A stretch of DNA of 64,000 nucleotides from an uncultured Bacteroidota bacterium (GTDB lineage: Bacteria > Bacteroidota > Bacteroidia > Flavobacteriales > Flavobacteriaceae). A program made the translations under genes and the position numbers. Shown one piece after another: positions 50,108 through 59,382 of this stretch (positions are counted from its first letter, which is position 1; every line of letters begins with the position of its first letter). The DNA is taken from positions 124,001 to 188,000 of the forward strand of contig CABYPD010000001.1 in NCBI GenBank assembly GCA_902520835.1, given 5' to 3'. Under the pieces are notes generated by a model. The model saw only the letters and a list, made by a program, of their open reading frames with translations. It was not told where the DNA came from and did no database searches.

Positions 50108-51241
50108 ATGATTAATAGAACTAAATTTTTTTTATTACTCCTGGTATTTAGCTTCACCAGTCATTCTCAGGGAATAAAAACTTTTTTTGAAAGCCCAAAT
50201 GATTATTATTATATATCATCGGACTTACATATACATACTGTTTTTTCTGATGGTGTTGTATGGCCAACGCTTAGAGTTGATGAAGCTTTGAGGGATAGTA
50301 TTGATTTAATTTCATTAACTGAACACATTGAATATCAATCACATATATCAGACATTCCACATGAAAACAGAAATAGATCATTTCAAATAGCTGGTGGCTA
50401 TGTTAAAAATCAACCACTAGCTGTAGTTCATGGAACAGAAATTACTAAACCTATGCCTCCAGGTCATTTCAATGCTATTTTTATTAATGACGCAAATAGA
50501 TTTTTTGATATTGATAAAAAACCACTAGAATTTTCAAAAGCAATTAAAGAAGCTAATAAACAAGGGGCATTTGTTTTCTGGAATCATCCTCATTGGGAAG
50601 CGAATAGAAGTGATGGGATAGCAAAATTAGATCCAATACATAAAGAGATTATAAAAAAAGGGTTGCTTCATGGAATAGAGGTTGTTAATTTCGATACTTT
50701 TTCTGAGGAGGCTCTACAAATTGCTCTTGAAAATGAATTAACAATAATGGGTACCAGTGATGTACACATTTTAATTGAATGGGACTTTATTAACAAAAAA
50801 GAAAGTTATCATCGACCATTGACATTCATCATGTCAAAAAATAAATCAATAGACTCTCTAAAAAAAGCTCTCTTTGATGGTAATACATTTGTTTGGTATA
50901 GAGACCTTATAATTGGAAAATCGGAAAATCTAAACCAAGTCATTGAAAATAATTTTGAGATAATTTCTAAAGGATACAATTTCAGAGATAGAAAAGTTGA
51001 AATTTTGGAGGTTGAATTAAAAAATAAGTCTGTAGCACCTATTAACCTAAATTATACTGGAGAATACACATTCCACAACGATTATAAATACATTGAACTA
51101 TCTCCAAAGTCATCTAAAACTATTTATATAAAAACTAAAGAAGTTAAAAAGACAATTAATTTAAAATTTGAAATTTTAAATTATGTAGTAGGTCCTAAAA
51201 CAAACCTAATCTTTTCTAAAAATATAAATACTTTAAATTAA
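50108..51241 (+). CDS. PHP-domain phosphoesterase, exported (Sb-PDE family-like)
   Basis: SSDLHIHTVFSDGVVWPTLRVDEALRDSIDLISLTEHIEYQSH; FWNHPHWEA; MGTSDVH; signal peptide. Confidence 0.83.
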   Translation: MINRTKFFLLLLVFSFTSHSQGIKTFFESPNDYYYISSDLHIHTVFSDGVVWPTLRVDEALRDSIDLISLTEHIEYQSHISDIPHENRNRSFQIAGGYVKNQPLAVVHGTEITKPMPPGHFNAIFINDANRFFDIDKKPLEFSKAIKEANKQGAFVFWNHPHWEANRSDGIAKLDPIHKEIIKKGLLHGIEVVNFDTFSEEALQIALENELTIMGTSDVHILIEWDFINKKESYHRPLTFIMSKNKSIDSLKKALFDGNTFVWYRDLIIGKSENLNQVIENNFEIISKGYNFRDRKVEILEVELKNKSVAPINLNYTGEYTFHNDYKYIELSPKSSKTIYIKTKEVKKTINLKFEILNYVVGPKTNLIFSKNINTLN

Positions 51242-51242
51242 T

Positions 51243-52607
51243 TTGATTTTTAATTCATATTTAAAAGAATTTTCATATAATTTAAAACTTTCATATCCCG
51301 TAATGGTTGGGCTAATTGGACATACATTGGTCCAGTTTGTAGACAACGCAATGGTTGGTAGATTAGGAACAGCTGAACTCGCAGCAATTTCTTTAGGAAA
51401 TAGTTTCATTTTTTTAGCAATGTCATTTGGTATTGGTTTTTCAACAGCAATTACACCGCTGATTTCTGAAAGCGATGCTAAGAAGGATTATCAAAAAACA
51501 AAAGATGTTTTATTGAATGGTATATTAATTTGTACAATTTTAGGAATAATTTTGTCGCTTGCTGTTCTTATTTTTAAACCTATAATATTTCACATGGGTC
51601 AACCTGAAGATGTTGTGAATCTTGCTTTTCCATATATCACATGGGTTGCAATTTCATTGGTTCCTCTTGTGATTTTTCAGTCATTTAAGCAATTCTCAGA
51701 CGGATTATCTCTCACTAAAATTTCTATGATTTCAACAATAATTGCAAATATTATAAATGTTATTATTAATTATATTTTAATTTATGGAAAACTTGGATTT
51801 CCAAAACTGGAATTGGTTGGTGCAGGGATTGGAACTTTAGTATCTAGAATAAGTATGGTTATTATTATAATAATAATTATAAAAAATAATAAAAAAACAA
51901 AGAATTTTTTCAGGTCTATTTACAGCTTAAATTTTTCAAAATCAATATCAAAAAATATTTTAAATTTAGGATATCCATCAGCACTTCAAATGATGTTTGA
52001 AGTTGGCTTTTTTATTGCTGGTGTATGGATATGTGGATTGATTGGCACTAATTACCAAGCAGCGAATCAAATAGCTCTTAATTTATCAACAATGACATTT
52101 ATGGTTGCTTTAGGACTTAGTGTTGCTGCGACAATAAGAGTTGGAAATCAAAAGGGTTATGAAGACTATTTAAATCTTAAAAGAGTAGCAATTTCATTCT
52201 TCTTATTAGTAGTGATAATTGAAATAGCATTTGCTATTATTTTCATTTTAGGATCTGAATTTTTCCCATGGTTATATTTGAGTAATGATGAATCAACGGG
52301 AGTTATAGAAACAGTTAAAATTGCTTCAAAACTATTAATTGTTGTTGCAGTATTTCAAGTTTTTGATGGAATACAAGTTATTGCTCAAGGTTGTTTGAGA
52401 GGTATTCAAGATGTAAAAATCCCTTCATTAATATGTTTTTTTTCTTACATAATTTTTGGATTGCCAGTTATGGTATATTTAGGTTTGTATACTGAACTTA
52501 AAGCGATAGGTGTATGGATTGGCTTTTTGTTTGGCCTAACAGCATCATCATTTTTTTTGAGTTTTAGATTTTTTATGAAAAGTGACCAATTAATCAAACT
52601 AAAATAG
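51243..52607 (+). CDS. MATE family efflux transporter
   Basis: 12-TM protein; GHTLVQFVDNAMVGRLGTAELAAISLGNS; GAGIGTLVSRISM; NYQAANQIALNLSTMTFMVALGLSVAATIRVGNQ. TTG start. Confidence 0.93.
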   Translation: MIFNSYLKEFSYNLKLSYPVMVGLIGHTLVQFVDNAMVGRLGTAELAAISLGNSFIFLAMSFGIGFSTAITPLISESDAKKDYQKTKDVLLNGILICTILGIILSLAVLIFKPIIFHMGQPEDVVNLAFPYITWVAISLVPLVIFQSFKQFSDGLSLTKISMISTIIANIINVIINYILIYGKLGFPKLELVGAGIGTLVSRISMVIIIIIIIKNNKKTKNFFRSIYSLNFSKSISKNILNLGYPSALQMMFEVGFFIAGVWICGLIGTNYQAANQIALNLSTMTFMVALGLSVAATIRVGNQKGYEDYLNLKRVAISFFLLVVIIEIAFAIIFILGSEFFPWLYLSNDESTGVIETVKIASKLLIVVAVFQVFDGIQVIAQGCLRGIQDVKIPSLICFFSYIIFGLPVMVYLGLYTELKAIGVWIGFLFGLTASSFFLSFRFFMKSDQLIKLK

Positions 52608-52681
52608 TGACCAAGGAAGGATTCGAACCCTCAACCGTCAGAGCCGAAATCTGATGTTCTATCCAGTTGAACTACTTGGCC
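52608..52681 (-). tRNA. tRNA-Arg (TCG)
   Basis: Reverse complement GGCCAAGTAGTTCAACTGGATAGAACATCAGATTTCGGCTCTGACGGTTGAGGGTTCGAATCCTTCCTTGGTCA; anticodon loop TTTCGGC. No encoded CCA. Confidence 0.9.
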
Positions 52682-52684
52682 AAT

Positions 52685-53134
52685 TCATGACAATTTTTTT
52701 CTTACAATTTCTGAAATTGTTTTTCCATCAGATTTTCCTGAAAGTTCTTTAGAGGCTAATCCCATAACTTTACCCATTTCCTTCATAGTTGTAGCACCTA
52801 ATTTAGTAATGATTTGACTAATTACTTCACTTACCTCATCACGACTCATTTGTTTTGGCAAAAAAGATTCAATTACAGAGGCTTGATTTAGTTCAACTTC
52901 ACTTAATTCTGGCCTATTTTGATTTTTATAAATATCAGCGCTTTCCTTTCTCTGCTTAACCAATTTTTGTAAAATTTTAATCTCATCATCAGATGTCATA
53001 TCATTTGAGGATCCCGACTGAGTTTTAAACAATAAAATAGCTGATTTAACTGCTCTCAAAGATTCTAATGTAACAGAATCTTTTGATTTCATTGCTGATT
53101 TTATATTTTTATCTATAATTTCTAATAAGCTCAT
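52685..53134 (-). CDS. GatB/YqeY domain protein
   Basis: DKNIKSAMKSKDSVTLESLRAVKSAI...EVELNQASVIESFLPKQMSRDE...GKVMGLASKELSGKSDGKTISEIVRKKL. Confidence 0.93.
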   Translation of the reverse strand: MSLLEIIDKNIKSAMKSKDSVTLESLRAVKSAILLFKTQSGSSNDMTSDDEIKILQKLVKQRKESADIYKNQNRPELSEVELNQASVIESFLPKQMSRDEVSEVISQIITKLGATTMKEMGKVMGLASKELSGKSDGKTISEIVRKKLS

Positions 53135-53137
53135 AAA

Positions 53138-54916
53138 TTAGTCAACATTATCATGTAAAAAAGAGTTATCTGATTTTAATTCTATATTTCCATTATCATC
53201 TTCTTCAACTTTTGTTAAGGAAATTTCGGTACTTAAATCATTTTCTAAATCAATACCAGCTCTTTTATATGCAGGTTCTTTTTCCATATCCTCAACTCTT
53301 CGTGCCTTTGCAAATTTATAATTAAATTCTTTTAGTTTTATTTTTCTTTCTTCGGTTCGTTTAGCTAGTGCTTTTGCTATCGGATTATCAAATGGATTAA
53401 AATCTTCAACAGATTTTTTATTTTCTGGGTTTGTATTTATTTCATCTGTGGCTTTTACTGTATCAGAATCACCAACCATGGTATATGGAATAATCTGAAG
53501 GGGGTCAATTACTTCAAAATCATTAATATCCTCTTCTAAAACATGTATGACTTCGCGAGAGTTGGTTATATTAGGATCTTGAATATAATTTTTACTTTCA
53601 GATTTTACTATTTCAGCATCATTAACATAAATATCTCTAAAATCTAATTTAATTCTATCATCAATAATTTCTGAATTATTAAACGTAACAGTTTCGAATT
53701 CAACATTAATGTCTTTGAGATCTTCAATTTCAATAATTTCTTTTTCTTCATTAATATATTCTAAACTGTCATAATCAAAATTAATATTTTTAAAATCAAT
53801 AGAATCAGATGCATAATCATATTGAAGAGGAGGATCTAATTTTTTATCTTCAAATTTTTCAACAACTTCAGATTCTTCATCTAAATAATGAATTTTCTTT
53901 TTAGGGTCAACATGTATAATTTCATCTTGTAAACTAATATCAAAACCAGTTGCAATAACAGTTACCGATATTTCATCAACAAGGTTTGAATCCTCTCCAA
54001 TTCCCATAATAATATTAACGTTATTGCCAGCTCTTTCCTGAATATAATCATTGATAATACCTATTTCATCAATAGTTACTTCACTAGAACCAGAAAGAAT
54101 TAATAGTAGTACATTCTGTGCTCCCTGAATTCTATTATCATTAAGTAATGGGGAGTCTAGAGCATTAGTTACAGCTTTTATAGCTCTTTTATCACCAGAC
54201 GAACCAGCAGAGCCCATTATAGCACTCCCACTTTTAGATAAAACAGCTTTAGCATCTTTCAAATCAATATTTTGAGTATAGTGATGAGTAATAACTTCAG
54301 CAATTCCTTTAGCTGCAGTCGCAAGCACTTCATCAGCCTTAGAAAAACCTTCTTTAACACCTAAATTTCCATATATATCTCTTAATTTGTTGTTATTAAC
54401 AACTATTATTGAATCGCAATTATTTTTAAGTTTCTCTAAGCCTTTATTTGCTTGATTTTGTCTTATTTTTCCTTCAAAAACAAAAGGCATTGTTACAATT
54501 CCTACAGTCAAAATATCCATCTCCATTGCTAATTTTGAAATTATTGGAGCAGCACCAGTACCTGTACCACCACCCATTCCTGCTGTAATAAATACCATTT
54601 TTGTATTTTTTTCTAACATATCTCTGAGCTCAGTTAGATTTTCTATAGCAGCCTGTTCACCAATTGAAGGATTAGCCCCAGCACCCATTCCCTCAGTTAA
54701 ATTTACTCCCAACTGTATTTTGTTTGGAACAGGACTGTTTTTTAGAGCTTGCGAGTCTGTATTACAAACTACATAATCTACGCCTTTGATGCCCTTCAAA
54801 AACATATGGTTAATTGCATTACTTCCGCCACCACCGACTCCAATTACTTTTATAACATTGCTTTGATTTTTTGGGAGATCGAATGATAAATTATTAAAAT
54901 CTAGATTTGTACTCAT
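53138..54916 (-). CDS. ftsZ: Cell division protein FtsZ with long C-terminal extension
   Basis: IKVIGVGGGGSNAINHMF, ITAGMGGGTGTGAAPIISK, NKGLEKLKNNCDSIIVVNNNKL; ~250-aa acidic tail. Confidence 0.97.
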   Translation of the reverse strand: MSTNLDFNNLSFDLPKNQSNVIKVIGVGGGGSNAINHMFLKGIKGVDYVVCNTDSQALKNSPVPNKIQLGVNLTEGMGAGANPSIGEQAAIENLTELRDMLEKNTKMVFITAGMGGGTGTGAAPIISKLAMEMDILTVGIVTMPFVFEGKIRQNQANKGLEKLKNNCDSIIVVNNNKLRDIYGNLGVKEGFSKADEVLATAAKGIAEVITHHYTQNIDLKDAKAVLSKSGSAIMGSAGSSGDKRAIKAVTNALDSPLLNDNRIQGAQNVLLLILSGSSEVTIDEIGIINDYIQERAGNNVNIIMGIGEDSNLVDEISVTVIATGFDISLQDEIIHVDPKKKIHYLDEESEVVEKFEDKKLDPPLQYDYASDSIDFKNINFDYDSLEYINEEKEIIEIEDLKDINVEFETVTFNNSEIIDDRIKLDFRDIYVNDAEIVKSESKNYIQDPNITNSREVIHVLEEDINDFEVIDPLQIIPYTMVGDSDTVKATDEINTNPENKKSVEDFNPFDNPIAKALAKRTEERKIKLKEFNYKFAKARRVEDMEKEPAYKRAGIDLENDLSTEISLTKVEEDDNGNIELKSDNSFLHDNVD

Positions 54917-54926
54917 GGTTATTGTT

Positions 54927-56231
54927 TTATTCTGCGTTTTCTAAAAAATTTTTTATTTTATCTGTAAACTTCTCAAAAACTGATCTTGAGAAATCTGAAT
55001 TATTTTTTTCAATATTGGATTTATCAGAAAGATCATCATCTGAAAAATCTTTTTTGTTATTATTTATTTTCTTTCTGTTCATTGAATTCATGACTAAACC
55101 AACAGCTGTCGCAAATGTTGGATCTGATATTTCAATTGAATTATTTCCTGCTAAGTGCTCATTTGGTTGTCCAAGTCTTGTATCCATTCCTGTTACTAAT
55201 TCAACACATTGTTTTAAATGTTTTAATTGGCTTCCTCCGCCAGTAAGGACAATACCAGCAATTAATTTTTTCTTCTGTTCGTCATGGCCATAGTTTTTAA
55301 TTTCAATAAAAACCTGTTCAATAATCTCAATAATTCTAGCATTAATTATTTTTGATAAATTTTTTAAGGTTATTTCTTTTGGGTCTCTTCCCCTCAGTCC
55401 TGGTATTGAAACGATTTCATTATCTTTATTTTCACCTGGCCATGCAGAGCCAAACTTAATCTTTAATAATTCTGCTTGTTTTTCAATTATTGAGCAGCCT
55501 TCTTTAATATCTTCAGTAATAATATTTCCTCCAAAGGGAATTACAGCAGTATGTCTGATAATACCATCTTTAAAAATTGCCAAATCAGTAGTTCCACCAC
55601 CAATGTCAATTAAAGCAACTCCAGCTTCTTTTTCTTCTTGACTTAAAACTGCATCAGCAGATGCTAATGGTTCTAAAGTTATTCCATCAAAGTCAATTCC
55701 TGCACTTTTCACACACCTTGCAATATTTTTAATCGAACTTACCTGCCCTACAACTACATGAAAATTAGCTTCCACTCTCGATCCAAACATTCCGATTGGT
55801 TCTTTTATTTCACCTTGAGCATCAACTTTATAATCCTGTGGTAAAACATGTATTATTTCCTCACCGGGAAGCATAACTAATTTATATACTTGATTAATTA
55901 ATTTGTCAATGTCTTCTTTATCAATAACTTGATCAGAATTTTCTCTAGTAACATAATCGCTGTGCTGTAAACTTCTAATATGTTGTCCAGCAATTCCTAC
56001 AACTACTTTATCAATTTTAAAGTCTGAGTTTTCTTCAGCTTCCTCAACTGCAAGTTGGATTGACTGTATAGTTTGAGTAATATTATTTACAACACCTCGA
56101 TGGACACCTAGACTTTTTGACTTTCCTATTCCTACAATTTTTAATTTACCATACTCATTAACAATTCCGATCATGGCTACAATTTTTGTAGTACCAATGT
56201 CTAATCCTATATACAATTCATTATTTTCCAT
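54927..56231 (-). CDS. ftsA: Cell division protein FtsA
   Basis: YIGLDIGTTKIVAMIG, ALIDIGGGTTDLAIFKDG, GIVLTGGGSQLKHL. Confidence 0.96.
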   Translation of the reverse strand: MENNELYIGLDIGTTKIVAMIGIVNEYGKLKIVGIGKSKSLGVHRGVVNNITQTIQSIQLAVEEAEENSDFKIDKVVVGIAGQHIRSLQHSDYVTRENSDQVIDKEDIDKLINQVYKLVMLPGEEIIHVLPQDYKVDAQGEIKEPIGMFGSRVEANFHVVVGQVSSIKNIARCVKSAGIDFDGITLEPLASADAVLSQEEKEAGVALIDIGGGTTDLAIFKDGIIRHTAVIPFGGNIITEDIKEGCSIIEKQAELLKIKFGSAWPGENKDNEIVSIPGLRGRDPKEITLKNLSKIINARIIEIIEQVFIEIKNYGHDEQKKKLIAGIVLTGGGSQLKHLKQCVELVTGMDTRLGQPNEHLAGNNSIEISDPTFATAVGLVMNSMNRKKINNNKKDFSDDDLSDKSNIEKNNSDFSRSVFEKFTDKIKNFLENAE

Positions 56232-56232
56232 A

Positions 56233-56946
56233 TTATTTTTTTTGTGCTATTACTTGATTATTGATGTTCAAATCGAGTTTATTATAATTTTTAAATAAAT
56301 CTGTATTGACTTTTGCTGCATAAAAACCTTTATATTTTTTTAGTTTGTTTTCAAAATGATTAAGATTTCCAAGTTTTACTTGATATTTATAATCATTGAC
56401 AGAGAAGTAAAAACTAGCGCTATCTGCATAAAGATATTTTATATGTTCAATAAAGAAATTATCATTATTAATGTACTTAGCTAAAGAAGCTAAATCACAA
56501 AAAACTATTGAATCAATTTTTCCAAAAAAACTTTTAATATTAAGTTTTTTGTTCTCTATTTTTGGAATTCTTTCTCCCTTTTCAGATAAATAAAAATCAT
56601 AATCTTTTAGGTCGATTATAGGTTTCTTTTCTACAATTTCCAGCGAAAAATTTGATTGAATATCAATTGATGATGACACTTTATCTATGTAAGGTATTTC
56701 TAATACTTTTGACTCAATTTTTTCTAAATTAATAGACTTTACTAATATTGAATCAGATATTAGTTTTGATGTTTTAAGAATATTAAATATGGAATCGTTT
56801 GATATAAAATTATATGAATTAACATATATATTTGAGGAAGTAATTGAGGAAATATTAAATCCATTAACATAGTTTAAATAAACTATAGCTAAAATCTTTA
56901 ATGAAATAAAAATTGTAAATATTATATGTATAAACTTAATTTTCAA
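56233..56946 (-). CDS. ftsQ: Cell division protein FtsQ/DivIB-like
   Basis: Single N-terminal TM, 237 aa, syntenic between murC and ftsA; KVLEIPYIDKVSSSIDIQSNFSLEIVEKKPI matches a POTRA/FtsQ pattern. Confidence 0.82.
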   Translation of the reverse strand: MKIKFIHIIFTIFISLKILAIVYLNYVNGFNISSITSSNIYVNSYNFISNDSIFNILKTSKLISDSILVKSINLEKIESKVLEIPYIDKVSSSIDIQSNFSLEIVEKKPIIDLKDYDFYLSEKGERIPKIENKKLNIKSFFGKIDSIVFCDLASLAKYINNDNFFIEHIKYLYADSASFYFSVNDYKYQVKLGNLNHFENKLKKYKGFYAAKVNTDLFKNYNKLDLNINNQVIAQKK

Positions 56947-58285
56947 GTATTAATTTTTTTTTTAAAGTCTGACATATTTTTCCAATACTTCCAGCTCCCA
57001 TTGTAATTATAATTTCAGAATTATCTTTATTGATTAATTCTAATAATTCGTTTTCATTGGCTAATGATTTATTCTTATTTTTTATTTTGTTTAGTAAAAG
57101 TCTTGAAGTTATACCTTTAATAGGTTTTTCCCTAGCTGGATATATATCTAACAAAACCACTCTATCAAACTTTTCTAAACTTTGAGCAAACTCATCAATT
57201 AAATCTCTTGTTCTAGTAAATAAATGAGGTTGGAATATCACAAATTTCTTAAGAGAAGGGTAAACATCATCTAAACAGTTAAAAACAGATTGAATCTCTT
57301 TTGGGTGATGAGCATAATCATCAATTAATATTTTTGGTTTAGTAAGCTCAAAAGAGAGTCTTCTTTTTACTCCTTTAAAGGTCTTTAGACTTTTCTTAAT
57401 TAAATCAAATGAAATATTCATTTTTAAAGAAATAATTATAGCAGCAAGAGCATTAATACAATTATATTTTCCTAACATATTAAACTGTATATTATTGTAC
57501 TTAATATCGTTTGTTACTATATCAAAGATTGACTGACCAGCCTTAGTTCTAAAGTTTTTAATAATAAAATTTGAATCATTCTTAAATCCATAATTAATTG
57601 ATTCAAAATCTAATTCATCATTAGAAATTAATATGCCTTCATCACGCAGATTTTTAGAAAATTGAACAAATGATGTTTTTAAATCATTATAATCCTTGTA
57701 AATATCAAAGTGATCACCATCAATATTATTAATACAAATAATATTAGGTTTTAATTTTAAAAATGTTCTATCATATTCATCAGCTTCAACAATAAAAATT
57801 TCATCTCCAATACATTTTAGATTTGAGTTATTTTCATTTAAAATTCCACCTATGAAAGCAGTATAATTTAGATTGGAAATACTTAATATGTGAGATAAAA
57901 TAGCAGTTATAGTTGTTTTACCATGTGTGCCAGCAATCGCAATAGAAAAATTATTATTTACTATTGATGCTAGTAAGTCAGATCTTTTAATAATTCTAAA
58001 ATGTAAATCTTTAAAAAATTTAAAAAGTATATTATCATGTGAAATTGCAGGAGTGTAAATTACTAAGGTTTTTGTTGGATCTTTAAAACTTTTATTAATA
58101 TTATTTATATCAAAATCATATAAAATATCAATACCTATTTTTTCTAAATTACAGGTCAATTCTGTTTTTTCTCTATCATATCCAGCAATATTTTTATTCT
58201 TGATAGCTAAATACTTAGCTAAGGATGACATTCCAATTCCTCCTGCACCTATGAAAAAATAATATTTGTAATCTTGGTAATTCAT
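56936..58285 (-). CDS. murC: UDP-N-acetylmuramate--L-alanine ligase
   Basis: YFFIGAGGIGMSSLAKYL, AIAGTHGKTTITAILSHIL, DDYAHHPKEI. Confidence 0.96.
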   Translation of the reverse strand: MNYQDYKYYFFIGAGGIGMSSLAKYLAIKNKNIAGYDREKTELTCNLEKIGIDILYDFDINNINKSFKDPTKTLVIYTPAISHDNILFKFFKDLHFRIIKRSDLLASIVNNNFSIAIAGTHGKTTITAILSHILSISNLNYTAFIGGILNENNSNLKCIGDEIFIVEADEYDRTFLKLKPNIICINNIDGDHFDIYKDYNDLKTSFVQFSKNLRDEGILISNDELDFESINYGFKNDSNFIIKNFRTKAGQSIFDIVTNDIKYNNIQFNMLGKYNCINALAAIIISLKMNISFDLIKKSLKTFKGVKRRLSFELTKPKILIDDYAHHPKEIQSVFNCLDDVYPSLKKFVIFQPHLFTRTRDLIDEFAQSLEKFDRVVLLDIYPAREKPIKGITSRLLLNKIKNKNKSLANENELLELINKDNSEIIITMGAGSIGKICQTLKKKLILEN

Positions 58286-59382
58286 TTAATATATTTTTCA
58301 ATTTCATCAACTATTAACTTTGTAGACTTTAAAGTTGAAAGTGATTTTAGATTATTAGCTAATTGATTTCTGTATTTATCACTAATAAAAATTTTATTTA
58401 TTACATTCTTTAGTTTATAATTAATCTCATCCTCATGAATTAATTCTGCAGCTTCCAAATCATATAAATATTTTGCATTTTTTGTTTGGTGATCTTCTGC
58501 AACATTTGGTGATGGAATAAAAATAACAGGTTTACCTACAAAGGATAATTCAGAAATAATAATAGCACCTGCTCTTGAAACAATCAAATCTGAGCAAGAT
58601 ATTACTGTTGGCATTTGATCTATAAAAGGTAAAATAATTAAGTTTTTAGATTTATTATCTTTTATTTTTTTTTTATACCTGTCTCCACATTGAAGTATTA
58701 CATTAAAATTATTTTTTTCAAAATAATCAATGTTATCCATAACAAACTCATTCATAACTTCAGACCCCAAACTTCCACCAAGAAATAAAATTGTTTTATT
58801 GTTTTTATTAATACCATATGCTTTTATAAATTTTTCTATTTTAATATTATCAGCTTTACCAAATCTATTTCTAACAGGATTCCCATAATTCAAAATTTTT
58901 TCTTTTGGAAAGAATTTTTCCATTCTATCATAGGATACAAAAATTTTATCAGCAAATTTCGATAATATTTTATTGGTAATGCCTGGGTAAGAGTTTTGCT
59001 CTTGAATAAAAATTGGAATTCTAAAAAGATTAGCAATAAATAAAGTTGGTCCGCTTGCAAATCCACCTGTTCCAATAACTACATTTGGTTTAAATGCATG
59101 TAAGATTTTAATTGATTGCAATAGACTAACGATTACTTTTAATGGAAATAATAAATTTGAAAAAAAGTTTTTTCTATTAAAACCAGATATCCATAACCCC
59201 CTTATTTTATATCCGTTTTCCGGAATTTTTTTCATTTCCATTCTAGAGCTTGAACCTGTAAATAATATTTTGGAACTTGAAAATCTTTCTTTAATTTCAT
59301 CAGCTATTGCTATAGCAGGATATATATGTCCTCCTGTGCCTCCTCCCGAAATTAAAAACTTTTTATCCATTTTTTTTCTCAT
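58282..59382 (-). CDS. murG: UDP-N-acetylglucosamine--N-acetylmuramyl-(pentapeptide) pyrophosphoryl-undecaprenol GlcNAc transferase
   Basis: FLISGGGTGGHIYPAIAIADEI, VIGTGGFASGPTL, QEQNSYPGITNK, LFLGGSLGS, SRAGAIIISEL. Confidence 0.97.
   Translation of the reverse strand: MRKKMDKKFLISGGGTGGHIYPAIAIADEIKERFSSSKILFTGSSSRMEMKKIPENGYKIRGLWISGFNRKNFFSNLLFPLKVIVSLLQSIKILHAFKPNVVIGTGGFASGPTLFIANLFRIPIFIQEQNSYPGITNKILSKFADKIFVSYDRMEKFFPKEKILNYGNPVRNRFGKADNIKIEKFIKAYGINKNNKTILFLGGSLGSEVMNEFVMDNIDYFEKNNFNVILQCGDRYKKKIKDNKSKNLIILPFIDQMPTVISCSDLIVSRAGAIIISELSFVGKPVIFIPSPNVAEDHQTKNAKYLYDLEAAELIHEDEINYKLKNVINKIFISDKYRNQLANNLKSLSTLKSTKLIVDEIEKYIK

Noticed and set aside
51850-51900. AT-rich low-complexity run (ATTATTATAATAATAATTATAAAAAATAATAAAAAA) as a regulatory repeat
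   Set aside because: Encodes an Ile/Lys/Asn stretch in a MATE transmembrane/loop region; explained by coding and base composition.
54907-55293. 128-aa + strand ORF antisense to ftsA
   Set aside because: Phe/Ser-rich antisense artefact within a conserved gene.
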